Assembly (NCBI RefSeq): GCF_006874425.1 | Contig: NZ_VIJZ01000004.1 | Coordinates: 496,001-560,000 of the forward strand | Reading direction: 5' to 3' | DNA: 64,000 bases | Origin: Paenibacillus ottowii | GTDB lineage: Bacteria > Bacillota > Bacilli > Paenibacillales > Paenibacillaceae | In this document: positions 16,353 through 23,767 of the stretch, in pieces | Layout: each line of letters starts with the position of its first letter | Position numbering within the stretch: position 1 is the stretch's first letter | Program-made: the position numbers and the translations under genes | Notes under the pieces: generated by a model | Databases searched by the model: none | Seen by the model: only the letters and a program-made list of their open reading frames with translations | Told to the model about the DNA's origin: nothing

Positions 16353-16376
16353 ATGGGATGGAGGCGATTGGAATGA
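16353..16376 (+). CDS. Seven-codon leader ORF coupled to a membrane peptide
   Basis: ATG GGA TGG AGG CGA TTG GAA TGA, with GAAGGAG (16338-16344) eight bases upstream. Its TGA overlaps the start of the next ORF as ATGA, and the ribosome site of that ORF (GGAGG, 16360-16364) lies inside it. This is the layout of translational coupling. Confidence 0.45.
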   Translation: MGWRRLE

Positions 16377-16444
16377 GTAACGATACACTCATCCAGCTGC
16401 TGGTGCTCATGGTGACAATCATCGGTCTGGTCCAAAACCGGTAA
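16373..16444 (+). CDS. 23-residue single-pass membrane peptide, toxin-like
   Basis: The frame encodes 23 residues: a short polar N-terminus (MSNDT), one hydrophobic segment (LIQLLVLMVTIIGLV) and a polar QNR end. GGAGG lies eight bases before ATG 16373, and a strong terminator begins 18 bases after the stop, so it looks like a complete gene. Size and design resemble type I toxin and holin-like small peptides of Bacilli (TxpA, BsrG, Fst), although no sequence match can be claimed. No antisense RNA promoter could be identified with confidence. It could also be a small regulatory membrane protein. Confidence 0.5.
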   Translation: MSNDTLIQLLVLMVTIIGLVQNR

Positions 16445-16461
16445 CTGACAGTTCCAGAAGG

Positions 16462-16497
16462 CGGGAGAATTGCCGTAGGCAATCTTCCGTTTTTTTT
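16462..16497 (+). terminator. Strong terminator after the membrane peptide
   Basis: CGGGAGAATTGCC / GGCAATCTTCCG with GTA loop, followed by eight T. Confidence 0.85.
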
Positions 16498-16612
16498 GCG
16501 TAAAAAAGCTCGCAGATTCGGGAAGTTTACGGTACAATAAATGCTGGACTACAGGTGACAAGACACCTGAATATACGTCTACATACGATGCATTGCTAAG
16601 GGAGAGCGAATC

Positions 16613-17821
16613 ATGAGCGAATTAACTTCATTACCCCCAGCTAAAAAAAGGAAATTGTTGTTCAGCGCAGGGCTTAGTTGGCTGTTTGACGCTATGGATG
16701 TCGGGCTGCTTTCATTTATAGTGGCAGCGTTGGCTAAGGAGTGGCATCTTGGATCAGAGCAGATTGGTCTGCTGACTGCGATGAATTCAATAGGAATGGT
16801 ATTTGGAGCCGCCTTGGCGGGGATTTTGGCAGATCGTTACGGCAGACGCGCTATATTAGTGTGGACCCTGTTGATCTTTTCCATTGCCAGTGGCTTGTCT
16901 GCTTTGGCTACAGGTCTCGGTATGCTGCTGGTGTTGCGCTTTATTGCCGGTGCAGGCTTAGGTGGAGAATTACCTGTTGCTTCGACACTGGTGTCAGAGT
17001 CAGTGCCTGTCAAAGAACGGGGAAGAGCAGTGGTGCTGCTGGAAAGCTTCTGGGCGGCAGGCTGGATTCTCTCGGCTCTTATTGCTTATTTTGTTATTCC
17101 AAAATACGGTTGGCAGCTGGCTTTTGTTCTCGGCGCAGTGCCTGCCCTGTACGCTCTTTATTTGCGCAGAGCTATTGAGGATTCACCTCGGTACAAGCAG
17201 CAGAGCGTCAAACTTCCGTTACGTGCACGATTGGCTGCGATTTGGTCAGGACCTCATCGCAAATCTACACTAATGCTGTGGATTTTATGGTTTACAGTGG
17301 TATTTTCATACTACGGCATGTTCCTGTGGCTGCCGAGCATAATGTTTATGAAAGGATTTGAGCTGGTTAAAAGCTTTGAGTATGTCCTGATCATGACACT
17401 TGCACAATTGCCTGGTTATTTTACCGCTGCCTATCTGATTGAAAAGCTGGGCCGCAAATTTGTACTGATTATCTACTTGCTGCTCACGGCAGTGTCCGCA
17501 ATTTGGTTTGGTACCTCGGAAACGGCAGGGATGCTGCTGGCTGCCGGTATCTGCTTGTCCTTTTTTAATCTCGGTGCATGGGGAGCCATGTATGCTTATA
17601 CTCCGGAACTGTACCCGACTGCTACCCGTTCTACCGGTGTGGGTATGGCAGCTGCATTCGGCCGAATCGGGGGCGTGATTGGACCTTTTGTGGTCGGAAT
17701 ACTCGTAGGACAAGGCGTAACGTTATCATCCATCTTTGCGATTTTCTTCATAGCCATCCTGATCGGAGCAGCTGCTGTATGGCTGCTGGGTACTGAGACG
17801 AAAAATCAGGAGATTGCCTAA
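16613..17821 (+). CDS. MFS transporter, NiaP/YceI-like
   Basis: A 402-residue carrier with 12 predicted membrane segments. The loop 2-3 signature GILADRYGRRAI and loop 8-9 LIEKLGRKFV are typical MFS motifs; SWLFDAMDVGLLSFI at the first helix and RFIAGAGLGGELPVA fit the sugar/organic acid group that includes the niacin carrier NiaP (YceI). RBS AGGGAGAGCGAATC precedes ATG 16613. No niacin gene or NiaR site is visible, so the substrate is open. It is 55 bases from the OsmC gene on the same strand. Confidence 0.82.
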   Translation: MSELTSLPPAKKRKLLFSAGLSWLFDAMDVGLLSFIVAALAKEWHLGSEQIGLLTAMNSIGMVFGAALAGILADRYGRRAILVWTLLIFSIASGLSALATGLGMLLVLRFIAGAGLGGELPVASTLVSESVPVKERGRAVVLLESFWAAGWILSALIAYFVIPKYGWQLAFVLGAVPALYALYLRRAIEDSPRYKQQSVKLPLRARLAAIWSGPHRKSTLMLWILWFTVVFSYYGMFLWLPSIMFMKGFELVKSFEYVLIMTLAQLPGYFTAAYLIEKLGRKFVLIIYLLLTAVSAIWFGTSETAGMLLAAGICLSFFNLGAWGAMYAYTPELYPTATRSTGVGMAAAFGRIGGVIGPFVVGILVGQGVTLSSIFAIFFIAILIGAAAVWLLGTETKNQEIA

Positions 17822-17876
17822 CCTTTACATTCACCTATGTTAAGATTCATAATACAAGAGAGAGGAGTGACCTGAA

Positions 17877-18323
17877 ATGGAACATACCTTTCTGCTCAAG
17901 GCAGACTGGAACGGGGGACGCAACAGCGACGGGCGTATTGAGACCGGACAGTTGCGGACTGCGATTTCAATTCCGGCTGAGATGGGAGGCCCTGGTGTGG
18001 GCACCAATCCGGATGAAATGTTGCTCGGCGCAGCTGCTACTTGCTATCTGATTACCTTGGCGGCGATGATGGAGCGTGCCGGTCTCCCGGTGGTTTCACT
18101 GACACTGGAATCCGAAGGGATTGTCGATGTAACGAACAACATTTTTACATATCGCCGAATTGTGCATCGTCCGCGAGTTCTATTGTCCGTTGAAGCAACA
18201 GACGGGCAAATCGAACAAGCATTGCGCCTTGCAGAGCAAGCCGAGTCCTCATGCATGATCTCGCGTGCGGTAGCAGGAAATGTAGCATTGTCTACAGAAC
18301 CTGTGGTGGAGCGCACTGCTTAA
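17877..18323 (+). CDS. OsmC/Ohr-family protein
   Basis: A 148-residue protein with the two-cysteine arrangement of OsmC/Ohr thiol peroxidases: the first in AAATCYLITLAAMMER (residue about 60) and the second in AEQAESSCMISRAV (about 125). These form the redox centre in organic-peroxide reductases. RBS GAGAGGAGTGACC precedes ATG 17877. Which peroxide it uses is unknown. Position near nitroreductase, HxlR and pentose phosphate genes fits a redox role, but no shared operator was seen. Confidence 0.85.
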   Translation: MEHTFLLKADWNGGRNSDGRIETGQLRTAISIPAEMGGPGVGTNPDEMLLGAAATCYLITLAAMMERAGLPVVSLTLESEGIVDVTNNIFTYRRIVHRPRVLLSVEATDGQIEQALRLAEQAESSCMISRAVAGNVALSTEPVVERTA

Positions 18324-18395
18324 AGCACCAATATTTGTACCAGGTGCAATCATTCCAATTGCCCATCATTTTTTTAATCTAAGGAGGACACAACC

Positions 18396-19481
18396 ATGAC
18401 AGCACAACAAAAATTGCTCGTATTCGCAGGCTCTTACGCCGAATTGGAAGGTAGCGGAGTTTATTCGTACACTTTTAATGAAGAAACAGGAGCCCTGACT
18501 TTACAGGACGAGTTCTCCGGCTTGAAAAATCCTACATTCCTGAATGTGGACGTTAAAAATCGGAAGCTGTATTCCATTGGAGAGACGACTTCCGCCGCAG
18601 GAGCGAAGGTAGGCGAAGCTTCCGCTTTTGAAATCGACCCGGTTAAAGGCACATTTACATTGCTGAATCGTGCGGAAAACGTAGGGTCCACAACTTGCCA
18701 CATTCAGCGTGATCCATCCGATCGTTACCTGATTGTAGTCAGCTACCACGGAGGTATGGTCGGACTGGTGTCTCTGACTGAGGACGGACGTATTGGTGAG
18801 TTGCTGGATGTTAAACAACACGAGGGCAAAGGAGCGCATCCTGAACGTCAGGATCGTCCGCATCCACATTCCAGTTTCTTTAGCCCGGACGGCCGCTTCC
18901 TGTTCGTACAAGATCTCGGTCTGGATCTGATCCGTGTTTATACTATTGATGATAGCAAAGGACAACTGGTGCTGCACGGTGAAACGAAAACCCATGCTGG
19001 TGCAGGCCCACGTCACTTGACGTTCCACCCGAATGGTAAGTTTGCTTTTGTTATTAACGAAGTAGACTCTACCATTACTTCTTTTGCATATGATGCAGAA
19101 GCTGGCAAGCTCACTGAGCTGGAGAGCGTACCGACATTGCCGGCTGACTTTACTGGCGAAAACACAACTGCAGAAATTTCAATTTCCCAGGATGGCGCTT
19201 ATCTGTACGGTTCTAATCGTGGACATGATAGTATCGTGGTGTATGCTGTAGACGCAGCGACTGGCAAGCTGAGTCTGGTAGAGCATGTATCTGCTGAAGG
19301 CGAGCATCCGCGTCATTTTGCTTTGACACCTAATGGTGACTATATGCTCGTGGCTAACCGCGACACCAACAATATTGTTACTTTCAAAGTGGACAAGGCA
19401 AGCGGTCGCTTGACTTACACCGGACAACAAGTAACTGTGTCCAAGCCAGTATGCGTACAGCCTTTCTACTTTTCTGTGTAA
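18396..19481 (+). CDS. pgl: 6-phosphogluconolactonase, YkgB-type beta-propeller
   Basis: A 361-residue seven-bladed propeller of the lactonase family (Pgl/YkgB), which hydrolyses 6-phosphogluconolactone. Recurrent blade motifs include FLNVDVKNRKLYSIGE, HPHSSFFSPDGRFLFVQDLG and GPRHLTFHPNGKFAFVINEV, with GEHPRHFALTPNGDYMLVAN near the end. Length is close to YkgB (about 350). RBS AAGGAGG precedes ATG 18396. With zwf and gnd 4-5 kb upstream, the complete oxidative pentose phosphate branch lies in this 6.5-kb stretch. Confidence 0.88.
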   Translation: MTAQQKLLVFAGSYAELEGSGVYSYTFNEETGALTLQDEFSGLKNPTFLNVDVKNRKLYSIGETTSAAGAKVGEASAFEIDPVKGTFTLLNRAENVGSTTCHIQRDPSDRYLIVVSYHGGMVGLVSLTEDGRIGELLDVKQHEGKGAHPERQDRPHPHSSFFSPDGRFLFVQDLGLDLIRVYTIDDSKGQLVLHGETKTHAGAGPRHLTFHPNGKFAFVINEVDSTITSFAYDAEAGKLTELESVPTLPADFTGENTTAEISISQDGAYLYGSNRGHDSIVVYAVDAATGKLSLVEHVSAEGEHPRHFALTPNGDYMLVANRDTNNIVTFKVDKASGRLTYTGQQVTVSKPVCVQPFYFSV

Positions 19482-19542
19482 AATAGGACAACATCTATAT
19501 CATGCGGATTGATGAAGTAACATGAAAATTTATTATTAGTAG

Positions 19543-19577
19543 AAACGGCTTGCAGGATAACCTGCAGCCGTTTTTAC
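19543..19577 (+). terminator. Rho-independent terminator after the lactonase gene
   Basis: AAACGGCTTGCAGG / CCTGCAGCCGTTTTTA around ATAA. Confidence 0.8.
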
Positions 19578-19804
19578 TTTAACGCTCAGTCATTTCTAAA
19601 TAGGTCATTGCCAACAATAATATTCAGAAGTTTTAAGATCACAAATAGGATACGAATAATTACGGTAAGAAAAGGGTACATATGTTATAAGCAGAATAGC
19701 TATCCCATATGTAAATTTAGGACAGGCACTGTGACTTCATATAGAAGTTGGAGATTTTATATGAGGATGACAAGGATAAACTCTAAAAAGAGGGAGGGAT
19801 TCGC
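19578..19804. other. A+T-rich spacer without a convincing gene
   Basis: An open frame of 66 codons exists here but its composition (many Arg, Ile, Tyr, Phe) is not protein-like and it lacks a ribosome site. I see nothing else apart from GAGGGAGGG, the ribosome site of the next gene. Confidence 0.5.
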
Positions 19805-19960
19805 ATGAAGATAATCATTACACAAAAGGAAGCCGTCGACAAAGGCATTTGGACAGAGATTATGGGGATGTTTGCTGTAACCAAAGAGGACGAGGTATGG
19901 CAAAATGAAGAGTTTATTCTCACCGAGGAACAGGCCCGGCAGGTAGGATTACTAAAATAA
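19805..19960 (+). CDS. Small conserved-looking hypothetical protein (51 aa)
   Basis: ATG 19805 has the strong site GAGGGAGGG nine bases upstream. The 51 residues are soluble and acidic, with KGIWTEIMGMFAVTKEDEVW followed by EEFILTEEQARQVGLLK. The WxEIMxMF...EEFILTEEQA pattern looks like a real folded miniprotein of Firmicutes, though I cannot name it. It is missed by length cut-offs. It is followed by an inverted repeat 28 bases after the stop. Confidence 0.6.
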   Translation: MKIIITQKEAVDKGIWTEIMGMFAVTKEDEVWQNEEFILTEEQARQVGLLK

Positions 19961-19988
19961 CAAAGATAAAATAGGACATGTCATCAAG

Positions 19989-20009
19989 TTTTAAGACCAA
20001 GTCTTAAAA
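19989..20009. repeat. 9-bp perfect inverted repeat TTTTAAGAC-CAA-GTCTTAAAA
   Basis: Lies between the 51-aa gene and a secreted-protein gene. It lacks a long T-run, so it may be an operator for the downstream gene rather than a terminator. Confidence 0.45.
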
Positions 20010-20134
20010 AATCGTAACTTATTTTTTATGTATCTGATACACTTTTTAACCGTTGAAAGTTTATGATAGGTACACAAGGGTAATGAAGCTTACAGACACC
20101 GTGTACATACCCAAACGGCAAGGAGAGATCAGAC

Positions 20135-20644
20135 ATGATGAAATTAGCTTCGAAATGGACCGTATTGACTTTGATGATGATGCTGATTACGACGGCAGGG
20201 GCAACAGCGCAAGGCTACACACCTGTAGCAGCAGCTGAAAATCAGGAGACCGTATATATAAATCAAATGGACATTCGCAATGGACAAATGTATCTGTCAG
20301 CAGATCCGATTGAATGGTACGAAGGCGCAGCAGCGAACAAGGCATTTTTGGAGCATGAAGGAAATACAGGATTGGATGGAGCGCCGGACGGCTATTACAT
20401 CGTAAACAATACTGTGCAAAATGACGTGTATCAGATTGCGCCAGATGCTTCGGTAGAGGTGCAGATTTATGATCACACGGGGAATATAGAAGACACAGAT
20501 GTGCAATGGAACGAATCTATTCCGTTGGCGCAGTTTGAGAAGGATTTTGCAAAAAAGGATGTGCTGGACCTCAGCCAATTTCCATACCATATTACGCTTC
20601 GTGACGGCAAGGTTGTAAAAATCGTGCAGCAGTTCATTCCTTAA
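20135..20644 (+). CDS. Secreted hypothetical protein
   Basis: A 169-residue protein with a clear signal peptide (KLASKWTVLTLMMMLITTAG, cleavage likely after the AAA near residue 34) and a mature acidic domain of about 135 residues. Motifs DPIEWYEGAAANKAFLEHEG, DGYYIVNNTV and YHITLRDGKVVKIVQQFIP suggest a small beta-rich exported domain; no family recognised. RBS AAGGAGAG precedes ATG 20135. Monocistronic, with a terminator 22 bases after the stop. Confidence 0.7.
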   Translation: MMKLASKWTVLTLMMMLITTAGATAQGYTPVAAAENQETVYINQMDIRNGQMYLSADPIEWYEGAAANKAFLEHEGNTGLDGAPDGYYIVNNTVQNDVYQIAPDASVEVQIYDHTGNIEDTDVQWNESIPLAQFEKDFAKKDVLDLSQFPYHITLRDGKVVKIVQQFIP

Positions 20645-20665
20645 ACAGAAATAAGCTCATATAGG

Positions 20666-20715
20666 CACGTGCTTCTCTTACTTGATCACAGATCAGGGAA
20701 GCACGTGTTTTTTAT
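20666..20715 (+). terminator. Terminator of the secreted-protein gene
   Basis: CACGTGCTTC / GAAGCACGTG enclosing GATC pairs, followed by TTTTTTAT. Confidence 0.8.
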
Positions 20716-20726
20716 ATTTTGTAACA

Positions 20727-20775
20727 AAAAAAGGAGGATATCCACTCCCTAAAGGGTGCGGACATCCTCTTTTCT
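20727..20775 (-). terminator. Terminator of azoR
   Basis: Read on the minus strand, AGAGGATGTCCGCACCCT pairs with AGGGAGTGGATATCCTCC and is followed by TTTTTTT. Confidence 0.8.
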
Positions 20776-20787
20776 TCATATATATGA

Positions 20788-21414
20788 TTAGAACGATTTT
20801 GCTGCGTCTACTGCACGTTGTACGGCAGAAGCAACGATTTCTTGTGCTTGGTCTGGAGCTTGGTTATGTCCTTCCAGTACAACCTTCACGATGTCTTTTA
20901 CGCCGAAGAAGGTTAAGATGTTGCTCATGAAGTTCAAAGACATTTCAGCAGCAGCAGCTGGTCCTTCGGAATAAACGCCGCCTCTTGCATTCAACAAGGC
21001 TACTTTAGTGTCAGTTACAAGACCTACCGGACCTTCTGGAGTGTATTTGAATGTTTTACCAGCTTGGTTCAAGTAGTCAATGTATGTGTGCAGTACAGCT
21101 GGAATAGTCATATTCCAGAGCGGGAAAGCAAATACAACTTTGTCTGCTGCCAGGAATTGATCCAGGTAACCATTGGCGATGTTTGCCAGGCGAGCTTCTT
21201 CTGCATTCAATTCCATACCTCTAGCAGATTTGAACGTGCCGTTGATCATGTTAGCGTTCAGATAAGGCAGCTCAACGGAGAACAGGTCCAGCTCAGTGAT
21301 TTCATCAGATGGGTGGGAAGCCTTGTAGCTTTCCACGAATGCGTTATACAATTTAACTGTTGCAGATTCTTCAGCTGTACGATCATTAGCTTTGACAAAT
21401 AATACTTTAGACAT
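20788..21414 (-). CDS. azoR: FMN-dependent NADH-azoreductase
   Basis: A 208-residue flavodoxin-fold quinone/azo reductase. N-terminal MSKVLFVKAN, the FMN-binding PLWNMTIPAVLHTYIDYLNQ, KTFKYTPEGPVGLV and the LLNARGGVYSEGP loop match the AzoR family. It uses NADH to two-electron reduce quinones and azo compounds, protecting from thiol stress. It has its own promoter and an unusual leader with three 13-bp-spaced AGTAAGTT repeats. Members in Bacillus are controlled by YodB/CatR-type HxlR regulators, so the HxlR protein of this window is a candidate. Confidence 0.9.
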   Translation of the reverse strand: MSKVLFVKANDRTAEESATVKLYNAFVESYKASHPSDEITELDLFSVELPYLNANMINGTFKSARGMELNAEEARLANIANGYLDQFLAADKVVFAFPLWNMTIPAVLHTYIDYLNQAGKTFKYTPEGPVGLVTDTKVALLNARGGVYSEGPAAAAEMSLNFMSNILTFFGVKDIVKVVLEGHNQAPDQAQEIVASAVQRAVDAAKSF

Positions 21415-21430
21415 GATTTATTTCCCCCTA

Positions 21431-21464
21431 AGTAAGTTGAATAAGTAAGTTTAGTTAGTAAGTT
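21431..21464. repeat. Three AGTAAGTT direct repeats, 13-bp period, in the azoR leader
   Basis: Copies start at 21431, 21444 and 21457, identical over eight bases. They lie between the promoter and the azoR ribosome site, i.e. just downstream of the predicted transcription start. Confidence 0.65.
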
Positions 21465-21472
21465 ACCACGTA

Positions 21473-21502
21473 ATATTACAATATAAAGATAATATCTGTC
21501 AA
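21473..21502 (-). promoter_or_regulatory. SigA-type promoter of azoR
   Basis: On the minus strand TTGACA (21502-21497), 18-bp spacer, TAATAT (21478-21473). Confidence 0.7.
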
Positions 21503-21541
21503 CACTTCTATATTAAATTTACTTTGGACAGCTACTTTATT

Positions 21542-21556
21542 TTTTACACTGTAAAA
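21542..21556. promoter_or_regulatory. Palindrome TTTTACA-C-TGTAAAA between azoR and murI
   Basis: Perfect 7-bp arms around one base, in the divergent intergenic region; a possible operator for either gene. No regulator is assigned. Confidence 0.35.
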
Positions 21557-21653
21557 TTTGCGTGTTTCTTTTGCAAAATATCATTTTTGCGGTAAAATTT
21601 AAATGTAAAGTCTAGTGAAGAGAATGGCTTGAATAGGCGAAGAAGGAAATAAC

Positions 21654-22508
21654 ATGGTGCCGGGAAGATTCAACACCATAGTTGAACGAAAAAAGGTGAG
21701 TAGCTTGAAGATAGGTTTTTTTGATTCGGGATTGGGTGGAATTACAGTATTGTCTGAGGCGCTAAGACGTTTGCCAAATGAAAATTTTGTTTACATGGCG
21801 GATACGCTTCATGTTCCTTATGGGACGAAAACACCCCAAGAGGTGCTTGGTTATGTCAAGGCTTCGGTACAAATGATCCTCAAAGAGGATATAAAAGCAT
21901 TGGTAATTGCCTGCAATACGGCTACAAGTATCGCGGCAGCGGAGCTAAGGAAGGAATATAAATTTCCGATTATCGGCATGGAGCCAGCTGTGAAGCCAGC
22001 GGTCGAAATGAATCGAACCAATGGTAAAAGAGTGCTGGTGCTGGCGACACCATTGACTTTAAAACAATCCGGTTATGCAGCGCTGGTATCGAGAGTTGAT
22101 GATCACGGGAGTGTGGACTCACTGCCTTTGCCAGAGTTAGTACAATATTGCGAACAGTTGAATTTTGACCGTACAGAATTGTGCAACTATTTTAGCCATA
22201 AGCTGTCTTCGTTTAACCTAGACATTTATGGTACGGTCGTGTTGGGATGTACACATTATCCATTCTATAAGGAAATTTTGAGAGAACTGCTGCCTTCTCA
22301 TATTCAGTTGATTGACGGGAGCCAGGGAACGGTTAGACGCTTGAAACAGGTGCTGTCTGAGCGTAATTTGCTGGCATCTCCGATAAAAACAGGCCAAACG
22401 CAGGAGGGACACGTCACGTTTCGATGTACCAGTCAGGATAAGGCCTATGTCCATAAGATGGAGCGGGCGCTTGAAATCTATGCGGAGCATGAAAAAATAT
22501 ATTTTTAA
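21654..22508 (+). CDS. murI: Glutamate racemase
   Basis: A 284-residue enzyme making D-glutamate for peptidoglycan. Catalytic blocks: GFFDSGLGGITV (Asp24, Ser25), VIACNTATS (Cys87) and VLGCTHYP (Cys199). Two starts are plausible: ATG 21654 with GAAGGA, and TTG 21705 with AAAGGTGAG, which would begin the protein right at LKIGFFDSG as in most family members. The ATG form adds 17 residues. The gene is followed by a hairpin. A second racemase elsewhere in the genome is likely in Paenibacillus, so this may be an accessory copy. Confidence 0.9.
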   Translation: MVPGRFNTIVERKKVSSLKIGFFDSGLGGITVLSEALRRLPNENFVYMADTLHVPYGTKTPQEVLGYVKASVQMILKEDIKALVIACNTATSIAAAELRKEYKFPIIGMEPAVKPAVEMNRTNGKRVLVLATPLTLKQSGYAALVSRVDDHGSVDSLPLPELVQYCEQLNFDRTELCNYFSHKLSSFNLDIYGTVVLGCTHYPFYKEILRELLPSHIQLIDGSQGTVRRLKQVLSERNLLASPIKTGQTQEGHVTFRCTSQDKAYVHKMERALEIYAEHEKIYF

Positions 22509-22517
22509 GAAAAGAAC

Positions 22518-22562
22518 GGCTGGCGAACAGGTAGGCTAGACCAACAATCCGAAGCGCCAGCC
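22518..22562 (+). terminator. Terminator-like hairpin after murI
   Basis: GGCTGGCG / CGCCAGCC with a long loop, followed by TCATTATTTATA. Confidence 0.5.
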
Positions 22563-22599
22563 TCATTATTTATAGCTTAGATGTAAAGGGAGGTTTTAC

Positions 22600-23372
22600 A
22601 TGGACATTCAATTTATCTTGAATGAGCTTTATGAAGCAGGCGTGCTTGAAAGCGATATGAAAAATCTCAAACCCCTGACAGGCGGAACTTCGAGTGAAGT
22701 GGTTGTTGTCATGGACGGTACCAGGCCGCGATATGTGATCAAGCAAAATGATCCTGCGATTGTAAAAGCCGAGGCGGAGTTTCTGTATACCTATGCACAG
22801 ATTGAGAAATTATCTCGTTTGGTCTATGTTGACCCCCTTCATCGTTATGTGGTCTACACGTTCAAACCAGGGTTCGCAGGGCAATATTGTGAAGGAAACA
22901 AAGGGGAGTTGCTGCTCTGTCTGGTGACCGAGGTTATTGCACAGTACAAATCTCTTGGAGAAGAACGTAACTATGGTTATCCGGATCATCGGTTCGTCCA
23001 TACCCTTGTGGCCGGAACGCCGCAACGCCGCAACGCAATCTTAAATATTTGCTTCATGGCGATTTCGGAGTACATAATTTTGTGTTTGCCGAAAATGGTA
23101 CATTAACAGGTATTATTGATCCTGACCCAGTAGTGGGAGAACCTCTGTATGATTTGATATGCGCCTTTTGTTCATCACCCGATGAGCTGATCGTCGAAAC
23201 CATTTTGCCTGCGGTTGAAAAACTTGGACCCGAGATGACAGGGGTATATGTGCTGAACAGGGAAGTGCTACAGGGATTATACTTTCGTATCGCTACCTGC
23301 ATTCGCCATCACCCAGAAGATTTAGATCAATATACAAAAGCATGGAATTACTGGCTGAACAGGGTTCGATGA
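22600..23372 (+). pseudogene. Aminoglycoside phosphotransferase-like gene, frameshifted by an 8-bp tandem duplication
   Basis: The first part (22600-23030) encodes the N-lobe of an APH/choline-kinase-like protein (LKPLTGGTSSEVVVVMDG, YVIKQNDPAIVKAEAEFL). The rest continues in another frame with the catalytic loop LHGDFGVHNFVF and the metal motif GIIDPDPVVGEPLYDL. At 23016-23031 the unit AACGCCGC occurs twice in tandem. Removing one copy joins the frames exactly (TPQRNLKYLLHGDF) and gives a 254-residue protein of normal size. RBS AAAGGGAGG precedes ATG 22600. It is either a pseudogene or a slippage-switchable gene; substrate unknown. Confidence 0.8.
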
Positions 23373-23387
23373 AAGGGAATAGGAAGC

Positions 23388-23698
23388 ATGAGCATACAAG
23401 GATGGAATCACATTTTCTTTTCGGTATCTAATTTAGAAAAGTCTATACAGTTCTATCAGAATGTACTAGACGGAAAACTGCTGGTTAAAGGACGTAAGCT
23501 GGCTTATCTGGATTGCCTGGGAATGTGGTTGGCTCTTAATGTCGCCATTTTACCCGGTCGAGAGCGGAATGAACAGGATAAAAGATCGGTCTATTTTACA
23601 GATCCAGACGGACATACGTTCGAATTCACACAGGACAATTACAGGACCGCTTGGAATATTATAAAAACGATAAAAAACATATGATTTTTTACGAATGA
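23388..23698 (+). pseudogene. FosB-like thiol transferase remnant (VOC fold)
   Basis: The N-terminal half (WNHIFFSVSNLEKSIQFYQN, KLLVKGRKLAYLDC, MWLALN) matches metallothiol transferase FosB as remembered, then jumps to ILPGRERNEQDKRSVYFTDP. About 38 residues are missing between N51 and V52, including the block with the second metal-binding His. A 1-bp deletion near 23625-23627 then shifts the frame; the expected end HTGQLQDRLEYYKNDKKHMI continues to a stop at 23696-23698 in the next frame. FosB inactivates fosfomycin with bacillithiol. Two lesions make loss of function near certain. It starts 15 bases after the broken phosphotransferase gene. Confidence 0.78.
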
Positions 23699-23767
23699 GT
23701 AAGCGTTATCACAAAAAGTATGGGCAAGTTTTGGATTTACATACGGAAGCGGGAGGAATACAGAAGG

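Noticed and set aside
19608..19808. 66-codon plus-strand frame in the spacer after the lactonase gene
   Set aside because: No ribosome site, unlikely composition, and it overlaps the start region of a much better small gene at 19805.
22518..22562. Attachment site or small mobile element near the broken resistance genes
   Set aside because: The repeat is a terminator-like hairpin after murI; no integrase, transposase or flanking direct repeats were seen.
23388..23684. Intact short glyoxalase/VOC protein
   Set aside because: The frame lacks the central beta strands and a metal-binding His of FosB, and the expected C-terminus continues in another frame, so a pseudogene explains it better.
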